The notes under the pieces are model-generated. The model searched no databases. It had not been told where the DNA came from and saw nothing but the letters and a program-made list of their open reading frames with translations. Below are positions 23,687-34,500 of a stretch of DNA of 64,000 bases, one piece after another; the first letter of the stretch is position 1; each line of letters begins with the position of its first letter. The position numbers and the translations under genes are program-made. This DNA comes from Ornithodoros turicata (Eukaryota; Arthropoda; Arachnida; Ixodida; Argasidae), in the NCBI RefSeq assembly GCF_037126465.1, contig NC_088202.1, forward strand, positions 116,062,623-116,126,622, written 5' to 3'.

Positions 23687-23772
23687 GCGACACTTAAAAG
23701 ACGACACAGACGCAACACTGAGTCTGTGTTGTTTCATCAGTGCTGTGTCCTATATCATCTTTTAAGTGTCGC
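23687..23772. repeat. Hairpin in the 3' region of a LINE
   Basis: Outer arms GCGACACTTAAAAGA and its exact inverse, with further pairing inward (GACACAG/CTGTGTC). On the minus strand the loop contains CACTGATGA, but no matching GAAA follows, so it does not form a hammerhead core. It lies downstream of the minus-strand LINE fragment at 23928-24330. Confidence 0.6.
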
Positions 23773-23927
23773 CTTGCACTGGGATTTTTTAGATTTTAAT
23801 GTTACACCAAACAGCCCAATTTTAAACCCCTTTAAAGAAAAAAAGAGACACTATAACAATGGAAAAGAAGAAAAAAATATAAGGACGTGACAAAGTCACG
23901 TATCAACACTATAACAACGTGACAAAG

Positions 23928-24330
23928 TCACATGCAGTTCATGAGTCCTGAAGCACCGAGGAAACGGAGGAGTTCGGCAGTTACAGCCCACTGGTTGGGG
24001 TGCAGGACGGGCCCAAGGAGAGTGGCCAAGGAAAAGTCATTACAGCCAATCTGGACTAGATAGCAACGGAGGGTGTTCCGATGGTGAAGGTACTGTTGGC
24101 AATACAGGAGTCGGTGTGGGATGTCAGCTTCCACGCCACAGACAGTGCAGTTTGGGGAACTTGAGTTGAACAACAGTGAGTCGTAGGCAGTGAAGAAGTG
24201 ATTGGAGAAGGGAAGGAAAATGCGGCTGTTCGGATGATTTCCACTTGTGTATCTACAAGCATATGACTGAGGAACCGAATATGAAAGGAATAAAAGCATA
24301 CAGTGATTCGCTATCGCTCAAAAAGTGAAA
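23928..24330 (-). pseudogene. LINE C-terminal fragment with CCHC knuckle
   Basis: A minus-strand frame of 123 codons encodes SSPNCTVCGVEADIPHRLLY followed by C. This is the C-x2-C-x8-H-x4-C knuckle of I/R1-group LINEs. A leucine-rich C-terminus follows (TAELLRFLGASGLMNCM) and ends in a stop. The preceding polymerase region is missing. An A/T-rich 3' flank follows down to about 23780. Confidence 0.65.
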
Positions 24331-25900
24331 GAGGCTGCAGTAGCGGGGATGTGCAACGGCAGAAATATAGGTGGGATCCTGCTTCTAGGGGCAGTGAGTC
24401 TTGTGAGTGCTATAGAACAGCAACCGCAAATGTACTCATGACCACCAGTTCTTCGTAAAAGAGCGCACAGGGACCCACCCTGCCACAGGCGTGCTGCTTA
24501 GATGACAAACAGCACAAATATCATAATGATAACTATCTATAGATCCTTCTCTCCCTCCCCTTCAAAAAGAAATAGAGAGAGAGAGAGAGCCACTCGTAGT
24601 TTTACGCTCTCTTAAAACCATTGGATGAGGATGTTCGCGCTGAGGCCACACACGTGCACCCATATAAGAGCAACGCGTCTCACTTCCCGACTTGTTCGAC
24701 CCCACATGACATTCCCGGATGTTTACTGTTTCTTCGCAGAAGCGGTACGGCGAAGGCGGCATCACTTCACCCAGAAACGAGGAGATAATTTCTTGCGAAC
24801 ATTACCAGTAGCCTTCAGACATTATACGACTCAGTTAGGAGTTAAGAAACTCGAGCGGTGTGCAACCCGATTCAGTGTAGCAACGTAATACTTCGGAACC
24901 CTCCCACGATTACCAACCGCAATGAGAAACCCACTGGGACTGTAACGTACTTAGGCTACCCGGGTGTCCACATTTGCATAACCGCAGTACATTTCAGCCC
25001 GGTCACCGCAATACCAATCTTGGAATAATTGGGGCGCGTGCGCCGATACATTGAAGGCGGCGGCTGCACAGTTTTAAAGACGGGAAGTGAAAAACAAAGA
25101 GACAGCCAATTTAAAGTTCATTACTAATGCAACAAGTCGACTTTCCATTAGATTCGAAGGGACATCTGTTGCGCCCTACGCACGGTGCTGACGTAATTAT
25201 CTCCGGCTTATCGGTTACCCTCCTTCAATCCGACAGCGGGCTTTAATTTTAGATGTGCCGAATATACCCCCAGAGCCCAAAGTACAAAAAAGGAAATAAT
25301 GCTCTTATGGGAAACAACTTTGATAGCAGAAGTGGGCGTGCACGGAAAGGGAGCTCGAAATTGAGCCCTTCGATACTGTGAGCAAAGAGGATCTTTCTGG
25401 TCTTCCGACATGCAGGAGTCCACCTGTGAAGAGCAGATAGTACATTAGAAGTTCTTTGACTCAAATCCCTCTTGGGATTCTAGCTTAGTTTCGTTCATTC
25501 AAAGAGAGAGTAGGCACTGAATAGCACAGTGCACGTGAAAAGTGAATTTGCCGCCGAGTGCGACTAATTCGCATAGTTTTTGCTGGTGACATGGTGAGTG
25601 ATTCAAAAGGGATTTAGGCATGGGTACAGGAAAGGATTACCTAGATTGAGAATGTCGTTTTACAAACTGCGATTTGTAGATGAAATGATGAACTGAAACT
25701 GAATGAACTGAAATGATTTGAAAATTCCTGGTTTATGAAAGATATGAGGAATTCGGTACTGCTCAAGATTACTTTGAACTTTGGCTTCAGTGTGGCTTTC
25801 AATCAGTCACAGACTATTCAGTCCACCTTGCATCGCCTCTTGCCTAACTTGACACAATACCAGACCTCTCGAACACAAGTTAGACAAGATACGATTGCGG
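24331..25900. other. No gene recognised
   Basis: Short frames only, and a GA-rich microsatellite at about 24569-24590. Nothing else could be assigned. Confidence 0.3.
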
Positions 25901-26053
25901 CCAGTCTGTGTAATTGTCGTCCTTCTTATTTGTTCCAGCGCTTCACTGAGGATACGATCCCTGGGTTGTATTCTATGTTACCTATGTTACCCTTCCCTCC
26001 TTTTTTTTCTTCATAATAAATATATATCCCCCTATCCATCGGGGGGGGGGGAA
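25901..26053 (+). repeat. LINE-type 3' tail with poly-G end
   Basis: Pyrimidine-rich sequence ending AATAAATATATATCCCCC, then a 12-bp G run (26041-26052). It resembles the tails of other LINE fragments in this window. No coding part is attached. Confidence 0.4.
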
Positions 26054-27297
26054 TAAAGTCCTGCTCGAAAACCACGTGGTACTAGTTGAGACCAATGCAA
26101 TACAGAACGACGAACAGAGCACTTGAGCCTCACTACCTCCAGTTGCATATTTTTGTTAAAGAACGCTGGTTGATGAAGAGGCACAAGCACTGGGGCACAA
26201 GCCCTTCTGATTTCCGTGTTTCATTGGCCTTAACTACTAGCGTCACTCCCGAAAAATGCCGCAGTCTCGACTGTCTGTGTGATTGTGATTGAGCACAGTG
26301 TAAGGCGTGTAATCGTTCTTGTTTTGTGTGTGTGTGTGTTTTTTTTTGCTGACCATGTACCCATGCCATAGAGAGTCCAGCCACCCCGAACAGCAGGGTG
26401 TCTAGTATATAGAACAGCATCTTCACTGGTGCCGATGAGCAAAGGCTTGCATTAAATTTGATGAAGATGCTTCGTACAACAAAGTTATCATCCGCGACCA
26501 TTGTCTGCAACAACAGCGAAAAACTCACCATCTAAAATCGTTTTTCGCCTGCATGCTAGCTCGAACTCTGCGTGTTCTCGGAATTTCAAGGCGGAAGACT
26601 TTAGCATCGGCGCAAAGCGCGAAATTCTCAGACGTGACACCGTGGTTACGGTACCTACGTTTAGTGATCACGAAGTTTACACAGCCTTGCACCTCCCAGG
26701 AGTGCAAAACGAACACAAAAAAGGCACCACAAGGTAGCGTCGCAGAAAAGCCACCATCACGAAAAATTCTCAGAGTGGCTTCTATCCGAACAGCATAATA
26801 AAGGTTAGCAGAGCATTGTAATGGCAAAGCACAAAAGAAAGAAAAAAAAAGTGTAGAAGTAAAATAAAAAGGGAGCAATAAGTAGGAAAACAAAACAACT
26901 GATATCTGATCTAAACTGAAGTGCTTGCTTATACAACAAATTCTGTTGGACGTCGTAACTGGTGTCAGTCATCTCTTTGCCAGGAACAGTTTCTTGGATT
27001 GGATTGGAAAAGAAAAAAAAATACGGAGAGGTTAGTCCCGACCCAGTCAGAACTGGCTACTCCAAAACGCGTTTGTGGGTAAACAAAAAGAAAGAAAAAG
27101 GAACAGTTTCTTCTTACGGTCGCCTTCACCCATTCTCTGTAACTGCCCTGTATGTTAACACGGAACGCCTCTCACGTGAAACGTAATGTCTGAACGCGCT
27201 TGCGTCTGACAATCATAAACGCATGATAACTGGCCCAACACACAATGTGATGCTGCCAAGTTTATGTGTACGATGTAGTGCAGTACGATGTAGTACA
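26054..27297. other. No gene recognised
   Basis: Overlapping short frames on both strands around 26130-26890 with no recognisable domain, plus a GT/T run at 26320-26350. Nothing assigned. Confidence 0.3.
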
Positions 27298-27309
27298 CAT
27301 AGTGCGCGA

Positions 27310-27381
27310 ATATGGGTAGAAACCCAGCGAACCGGTAGAGATGTAGGAAGGGAGTTGCCTCAGGACAGAACGAGTTGCCTG
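27310..27381. repeat. 72-bp mini-insertion related to the snapback element, 12-bp duplication
   Basis: CATAGTGCGCGA occurs on both sides (27298-27309 and 27382-27393). The 72 bp between begins near TGGGTAGAAACCCAGCG and continues through GGAAGGGAGTTGCCTCAGG, matching the left end of the snapback insertion at 10682. Two independent insertions thus share the terminus TGGGTAGAAA, which marks it as a true end of this family. Confidence 0.72.
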
Positions 27382-27393
27382 CATAGTGCGCGA

Positions 27394-28449
27394 GTTTCAC
27401 AGTTTTACATGCCACCTACGCTTCAGAGCACAGCCTATTTCTGAGTATTTGGTTTCAGAACTCTTAGCTCTACATGAACAGAGAACCTGCGACAATACAC
27501 AAACGTGTACGAACGAATAATTAACCACAAGGACCACTCATATTGCACACACCTGAGCTAGAACAGGCGCACTTCTGGGTACCGCAACTGGCGCCCCTGG
27601 CGGGCGCTCCGCGCGTAAATGCACACTTCCGCTCCTCGAGGCGCGGACGGAAGTCCCATAGGCGAACGGGCGAGTGTTATGGTCGTGTATTATATAGATG
27701 GTCGTGGAAGAAACATGGTGACCCCTTCGGACGTAGAACAAATGTGCAACATGTGCAGGGAAACAAAACGCACTGGCTCTCTTGACGCATTGACCATCTG
27801 TACACACGAGCAAATAAGATGCAGAGAGAAGATCATGTTTCTTTAGACATAGAATGTGCAAGACAGTCAATGTGTATGACTGTAATATCAATATGTATGC
27901 TCCTCGGAGGCAGCAGGACGTAACGTGGTATGTAAAATAACCACATCTCACTGACGACACCACTGCGCGCGCAATGCTGACGATGGCACAATAAGGCCGA
28001 AATAGCTTTCCATGCAGTGCTCGTATAGCGACGTTTAAGTTACAAACGCAGACCTCACTAGGCAATGGAGCTCACTAGGCAATGTCTCTGGCTCTGACCT
28101 CCCTGTCAAACAATAAGGTAAACATGTTTTTATTTTTTTTATTTTTAATTTTGATGGTATAAACATGTTGTCGTTCAGCAACACGGCCTTGTCACCAAGG
28201 TGGGGACACACCGTTTATGCTGGATTGAGCTTCGTTGTGTATGTTCGTCTAAATAGTGTACACCATGCGCGCTCAGGGTTGTTTCATCGTGCACTGTATT
28301 ACATGGTATGTTTGCAAGAGCTTGCTTGTGATATTCTCCGACACACTCTTGCAAAACACAGACAGACAAGTCCGTACGTACCCCCCTTACCAGCACGCGG
28401 AAAAAAGACGTAGGAATACGTCGGAAAGGTCTTGCACTGTGGTGGGCCG
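27394..28449. other. No gene; contains a ribozyme relic
   Basis: No supportable gene. The minus-strand frame at 27538-28065 has no domain and runs antisense through the ribozyme relic, so it is rejected. The 5' LTR begins at 28450. Confidence 0.3.
27966..28036 (+). ncRNA. Decayed hammerhead ribozyme, relative of the 12-kb array
   Basis: Alignable with the 236-bp unit: GCTGACGA, ACAATAAGGCCGAAATAGC, and downstream TAGCGACGTTT. The core CTGACGA and GAAA is still allowed by the hammerhead consensus. Stem III (ATAGCTTT) and stem I (CAATG/CATGC) have lost pairs, so activity is doubtful. A single diverged copy. Confidence 0.55.
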
Positions 28450-28843
28450 TGTTACGAAAGAGCCAAGGTGAAAGGAATAGAAGTTAGAGGTCCTTCGAAC
28501 CTTCGGCCAGACGACAAGGACGCACACCTGCCAGACGCTTTTAATCCCCATTGAGGAATCTGCACGATCCAAACCAACGCAGGAACAAAGGCCTACCCCA
28601 AGTTGGAAAGAAAGGGACGCAGTCTAAGTGCTTCCACAGCTCCAAGGGATTTCTGGGAAACCGTGGTGCCATATCCAGCGAAGGTCAACGGTGGCTCCTT
28701 TGTTCAAGCCTTTAAAAGCGCTGCGCGCCATTTTGTACTGCTCACTCGCATACTGGCATGTCACTGTAAATAAACCTGTATAGTTTTCCTTCCCTGGCTG
28801 TGTCGGCTCGCTACCACGTCGACTCGGAACCCATGTCGCAACA
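28450..28843 (+). repeat. 5' LTR
   Basis: 394 bp, TG...CA ends. A TATA-like TTTAAAAG lies at 28711-28718 and a polyadenylation signal AATAAA at 28769-28774, giving a plausible U3-R-U5 layout with transcription starting between them. Two base differences from the 3' LTR. Confidence 0.95.
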
Positions 28844-28845
28844 AC

Positions 28846-28863
28846 TGGTTGGCAGCGTCGGGA
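28846..28863 (+). promoter_or_regulatory. Primer-binding site
   Basis: Two bases after the 5' LTR comes TGGTTGGCAGCGTCGGGA, the expected complement of a tRNA 3' end (TGG pairs with CCA). It resembles the acceptor end of a leucine tRNA (TGGTGGCAGCG), with an extra T and a diverging inner part. The primer identity is therefore uncertain. Confidence 0.65.
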
Positions 28864-29899
28864 TTGACTTCGTCGGGCCATGACTTCTAGCATGGGTGAG
28901 TGCTTGGTTTTTATGCGCTCGTTTGCCAGGCTGTTAGCTGCATAGACTGTGTGAAATTGTAGCGGCAGTTGGAAACTTTCTGTGTGATACCTGTGTGGTA
29001 ACTTTGTGATAGCTGTGTGATAGTACCTGTGTGGTAATTACTGTGTGAAACCGAAAGTCAGGAAAAAGCAGTGATGGCCAGTAGTCAACTACATGTAGTT
29101 AAACTACTAGTTAAACTACCAGACTGTAGTTAAAAAGTAGTTATCAACTACTTGCAGAAATGTAGTGGCAACTACTAGTTAAACTACTATTTTAAGTAGT
29201 TAACTACAGTAGTTAGGTTACTGAAGGCGCGAACTACTTTGGCCGCAAGCTTTGCGGCACGATTGTGCTTCCGACTTTTACCTTGAGCTACTTGCTTGAT
29301 GAGAACGGTGTCGTGCATGTGTACTAAATCTTCACTTTTAATGCTTGTCCAGCAGTGTTGCGGATTTAACGAGTCAAATCGGATTTAAATCAAATCCATG
29401 TTTTTCGGAACACCGCAAATCAAATCCAAATCAAGTCTGGATTTAAACTTGAGGCGACAAATATCATTTTAAATTCGGATTTGTTTTTGGTGTGCTAAAT
29501 CAAATCCGGTTTTAAATCAGGATTCATCGAAACCGTCAACGAATCCGGGGGCTAAAGTTCCCGAAATAACTGTAGCATGCAGCTGACCATGTCTACAAGG
29601 TACAGTTACTGAATGCATTCGCTGGATAATACCCGTGACATGGTATAAACACATATAAATCTCACCTGCAGCGAATAGTATGAACAGCCGACATAGCGAT
29701 GCGAAGGTTGACACTGACATTTTATTTATTTTCACGTGGATATCGGAGTAACATATTTGTCAAATACGCTTACTCGGCACATAACATAAAGCCAACTGCC
29801 GGGAATTATGTTGTGTTAAATGTGACGGCTGCGTGCTGCACACCGCAGTTGTGTTATAACAAACTCAGTAGTGCATCCGCCCAACACGCGTAAGCAGTC

Positions 29900-30226
29900 T
29901 TATTCTCTCAAGTTCTTGTTTAGAAAGACCAGCTGCTCCAATGTAGTTTGGTGCAGCCTGTTTCTTTTCGCGGTCTTGATCAGGCTGGCTGCAGAGAGCA
30001 CTCGTACGACTGCTCCAGAACTTGCAGGTACTGCAAATACATGTTTCGCTACTTCCGAAAGCAGCGGGTAGCGGGCCACTGCGGACATCCAATAGCAGAG
30101 AGAGGAAACAACATCATCCTTTACTGTACACTCGCTTAAATAGAGGATTTCGTCGTTCGCTTTTGCGGTAAGAGTTCTGCGGTGGCACCGAGTTGACCAT
30201 AAGCAAGCCTCTATGAAAAAGGGCAA
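29900..30226 (-). pseudogene. hAT transposase C-terminal dimerisation domain relic, copy 1
   Basis: A 108-codon frame. Residues about 44-106 match the hAT C-terminal pattern: a tryptophan region (CYWMSAVARYPLLSEVAKHV), then FAVPASSGAVVRVLSAA, then KRNRLHQTTLEQLVFLNKNL. In active enzymes the Ala-Ser-Ser is usually followed by a Ser-Glu-Arg-type motif; here it is Ala-Val-Val-Arg, and the first of the usual paired tryptophans is Tyr. The DDE catalytic core and N-terminal zinc finger are missing. It therefore cannot act as a transposase, but it proves the superfamily. Confidence 0.82.
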
Positions 30227-30613
30227 CCAACATACACATTCCTGTTCCTGGGCACAATGACCTCATACGACTGGTTCTCATGTGGACATTTCGGGACTTA
30301 TTTTAGCAATCTCTGGGACACCAGAACGCGACATCAGTCGCAGTTCAGAGCAAATAAAACAGGCAAAATACGTGTATGGTAGTCCTTTTCGAACGTACAT
30401 TGTTTGAGCTCAGTGGACCAGTGGTGCGCTTTCTCCAATGCGTTCCATTTCTGAGAAATTATAGAAAGCTGTGATACCGTTGTGAATAAAACATCGAACT
30501 GCCCATGTGATTATATATGAGAGTATTGCTTGACGTACCTTTAGTGCTCGGAAGGGAAGATGGCTATATGCCTTAGAGGTGATCTGTCTGACAGACAAAC
30601 CACCTCTTAAACT

Positions 30614-30650
30614 TGAAGCAGTCTACAAACAGTATCCGTAGACTGCTTCA
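30614..30650. repeat. 13-bp-arm hairpin within the inner hAT, copy 1
   Basis: TGAAGCAGTCTAC and its exact inverse around an 11-bp loop. The same structure is present in the second copy (46312-46348). It may be a relic of a still smaller event or a transposase-binding structure; function unknown. Confidence 0.6.
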
Positions 30651-31540
30651 CGCAATCAAAAAATCGTGGCATTTCTTTTTAAACGAAACACAACTTTTAG
30701 CGGGACATTGGGAACCGATATGGCGGGATGCAAGGCAAGCCATCTCAAATCCAAACACTTTTTAGACCTTTTCCTCATTAAGAGTTGCATTGCATCATGT
30801 GTAAACATATGTGAAATGCAGTCAAATCTCTTGTAAAAACGTAATTACAGAGACGGCCTCAGATACGACTGACAAAGAATCTGCCCGCCCGTCAACGTCA
30901 AATTTCGTAGCAGTCAAAATCCAACCATTTCCCTTCAGAAGCTTGACTAAATACACATCCAATTCCGTCGAAAAAAAAACGTGATTTAATCCAAATCATC
31001 TGCCAAAATTGTGATTCAATCCAAATCCAAATCATGTGTCAAAAATGTGATTCAATCCAAATTCAAATCGTCGTCATATTTTCCCCGTCAACCAAATCCC
31101 AAATCAAATCCACGAGCCCTTTGATGGATTTAAATCCGCAACGCCGTTGTCCAGTGAAGCCTCATTTGCTGTGAAATAATTATGCAACTCAGTTTATCGA
31201 GGAAGCATAGAAAGAATCCCGCGGCAAGCTTTGTATTTCACGGTCGTAGCAGTGGCTTGAGCCAAAGTTTATCATTGCTTGTGATTTATATTTAGGAGTC
31301 CAAGAACACTACAAGGGATTGGTGGTGATGGACAACGTTAAGTAGTTATAGATGTAGTTAAACTACATTGAAGTAGTTAAAGAAGTAGTTTTAAGTACTC
31401 CCCTGAAAAGTAGTTGAACTACTAGTTAAACTACTCCATCACGAAGTAGTTAGTAGTTATAGTTAAACTACTGTACAAGTAGTTAGCGGCCATCACTGGG
31501 AAAAAGTACAGTGCGGAGTGTAGCCAGTTCTGAGTGAGAC

Positions 31541-34500
31541 ATGGATCTTAATAAGCTGCGAGTGCCGGACCTACTAGCGCTATGTGATGATTTGGGAATC
31601 AACACAGAGAAGGTCAAAAGAAAACCACATTTGATAGAGCTCATTCGCGAATCGGACGTAGAGGATATTGAGCTATTAGAATGTTGGGAGCTAATCGTAG
31701 AGAAGCGTGAGCGGGAGGAAAAGGAAGAGAGGCAGAGGGCTGAGGTAGAGAGGCAGAAGGCTGAGGTAGAGAGGCAGAAAGCCGAGGAAAGAGTAAAGGC
31801 ACAGGAACTCGAAGCAAAAAGGATAGACTTGGAAATGAAACGTCTGGAGGTCCAAGGGAGTAGTCGTGCTACCACCCCGTCTAGTGAGAGGGGGACAGAG
31901 AGCTTCAAGATGAAAGACTTGATGCAACCGTTTAAAGTAGGCGAAGACGTTGGATTGTTCCTCGTCAACTTCGAAAGAACGTGCGAAAAAGTCGGTTTCT
32001 CGAAAGATTGCTGGCCTCAAAAATTGCTAACCCTACTCCCGTGCGAAGCGGCCGATGTGATCGCCAGACTGAGTAAAGAGGATGCAGCCGACTATGATAA
32101 GACAAAGTCAGCGCTCCTACAGAAGTATCGTTTGTCCACGGAAGCGCTCAGGCAAAGGTTTCGTAACGCGACGAAAAAGACGAGTGAGTCCTATCCAGAG
32201 TTCGGGTACAACCTTAAAGCCAACTTAGTCGAATGGCTCAAGAGTGCGGAAGCCTACGGGAATCACGACAAAGTGGTCGAGTGCGTTGCTTTAGAGCAAT
32301 TTTACCGTGGCATCCCGGAGCAAGCCAAATTTTGGATTCAGGACAGGCTAAAAGAACCTAATATCCAAACGGCGGCCGAATACGCAGAGGAATACGCGAC
32401 TCGGAGAGGTCTTAAAGAGGACCAAGTTGTTCGGTCTAAAAACAGTAGGGAGAACCGGACAGAGTTTCTCAAACGAGGAGAGCGTGCTAAAGAAGAAGGG
32501 CGTAGATCGTCAAGCAAAGAGAGATTGACGGACGAAACGGTAGCCACGAAAAAGGAAGTCGAGACTAGACCCAGTCGAGAGAACACCAGGGTATTTGAAG
32601 CTAGAAAGCCTAAAGTTTGTTATAACTGTAAGAAACCGGGTCACCTAGCAGCCCAGTGTGAGAGAAAGATGGTATTTTCCTATGTGAGCGAGAGCGAGGA
32701 AAACATAAAGCTCTTGGATCCGTACACGAAAACCCTTAGAGTAAACGGGAAGGAATGCAGAGTACTTCGTGACTCCGCTGCCACGATGGACGTAATCCAT
32801 CCCTCGTACATTCGCCCCGACGACCTAACAGGTGATTGTGCGTGGATTAAGCAAGTCGTGGAGGAGAATAGTGTATGCCTTCCTGTAGCCAGAGTGACGA
32901 TTGAGGGACCTTTCGGAGTACTTGCAACAGAAGCAGCCGTTTCCGCGAACCTCCCTTCGCACTATCCGTACCTCTTTTCCAACAAATCGGATCAGTTGCT
33001 GCGGGATAGGGGACAGTGCTTTTCCCTAGAACTAGTGCAGGCGTTGACACGCTCCAAGGCGCGAGAGCTAGCCGGACAGATGACGTACAGCTCCGACAAA
33101 GGCGCTCCTGAGACAAATGCGAACGCCGTGACGTCAGACGAATCGCCGAAGTCAGATCAGACCAGCGATATCGAAGTTAGCGAGAAAAACTCGGACATGC
33201 AGTCTAGTAAAGATACTGAAAATTCAGACGAGTGCGGGGCGATCTTGGCGCCAGTATCTAACAGTTTCCAATCGCTGGCGAAAGTAGATCAAGCTGCTTT
33301 GGCAGCAGAGCAAAAGAGCGACCCATCGATACGTAACCTGTGTGATAGCGTTAAAGAGGGCGTTGCTAGAAAGGACATCTCATTCTACGAAAAACAGAAC
33401 TTGCCGTATCGGCGATACAGGGATAAAAACGGTAGAGTGTTTGACCAAGTAGTCGTTCCACAAAAGTACAGGGAAGATCTCCTGCATTTGTCTCACAGCA
33501 ATGCGTGGTCAGGGCACTTAGGCGTTCGAAAGGCTAAGGCTCGTCTAACTGCGGAGTATTACTGGCCAGGTTGCTGGAAAGACATCGAAAACTGCGTGAA
33601 ATCATGCGATACATGCCAACGCGTGGGAAAGCCGACAGATCAGCGGAAGGCCCCAATGTGTCTCGTGCCAATAATCACCGAGCCCTTCCGCAGGCTGGTG
33701 ATTGACATTGTCGGTCCCTTACCCGCGACAGAGCAAGGACATCGCTACGTTCTAACAGCGCTGTGTCCAGCCACGAAGTTCCCCGAGGCCGTAGCTCTAA
33801 GGGAATTGAATTCCGTGCAAGTGGTAGACGCGCTCCTCTCCATATTTGCTAGGGTGGGCTTCCCCGCAGAAATCCAGAGCGACAATGGCAGTGTTTTCAC
33901 GAGCAACCTCACAACTACCTTCCTAGAGAAATGTGGCATGAAAATAATCCATAGCTCAGTGCATCATCCTCAATCCAACAGCGTGGAGAGGATGCATTCC
34001 GTCCTCAAAAGAGTGCTGAGAGCACTATGTTACGAGCACAAAACTAACTGGGAGTCATGCCTTCCGGCAACGATGTTTGCGCTGCGTTCTGTAGCACACG
34101 AGAGCACGGGATTTAGTCCGGCCGAGCTTGTGTACGGGCGTTCGCTACGAACACCTTTGCGAATGTTGAAGGAGTCTTGGGAGGGAAAAGGAGAAGACCC
34201 AAATGTAGTCCAGTACATTTTAGATCTGCTCGATAGATTGTACAGAGCTAGAGAAGTAGTAAGAGCAAACATGAAGTCTGCTCAGGAGAAATCAAAGAAA
34301 TACTACGACAGATCGGCAAAAGCAAGGACCTTTCAAGTAGACGACAGGGTCATGCTTCTGAAACCGTCTAAACAAAACAAATTGGATGTAAGATGGGAAG
34401 GCCCAGCTCGCGTAGTACAGAAGCTTTCTGAGACCAACTACGCCGTAAAAATGGAAGGCAAGCGTAAGGACATCCAGCTGTTTCACTGTAATCTAATGAA

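Larger units (their letters stand above)
29353..31146 (-). mobile_element. Inner hAT element nested in the composite, copy 1
   Basis: 1794 bp with imperfect ends CAGTGTTGCGG and CCGCAACGCCG, flanked by TTGTCCAG on both sides (29345-29352 and 31147-31154). Subterminal segments are full of AAATCAAATCC and its inverse. It contains a transposase relic on the minus strand (29900-30226) and a hairpin at 30614-30650. It is a deletion derivative of an autonomous hAT transposon. Confidence 0.9.
29069..31498. mobile_element. Composite hAT element (outer hAT carrying an inner hAT), copy 1
   Basis: 2430 bp with ends CAGTGATGGCC and GGCCATCACTG. It is flanked by the 8-bp duplication GGAAAAAG (29061-29068 and 31499-31506), the hallmark of hAT transposition. 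Both ends hold dense subterminal repeats of AGTTAAACTACT and variants. Excluding the nested inner element and its duplication, the outer element is only about 628 bp and has no coding sequence, so it is a MITE. It sits in the retrotransposon leader, 34 bp upstream of the Gag-Pol start codon. A near-identical inverted copy is at 45464-47893. Confidence 0.95.

Noticed and set aside
23687..23772. Hammerhead ribozyme on the minus strand (CTGATGA present)
   Set aside because: No GAAA block follows at the right place, so the core is incomplete; it is just a hairpin.
27538..28065. 175-codon minus-strand frame
   Set aside because: It runs antisense across the hammerhead relic and shows no recognisable domain.
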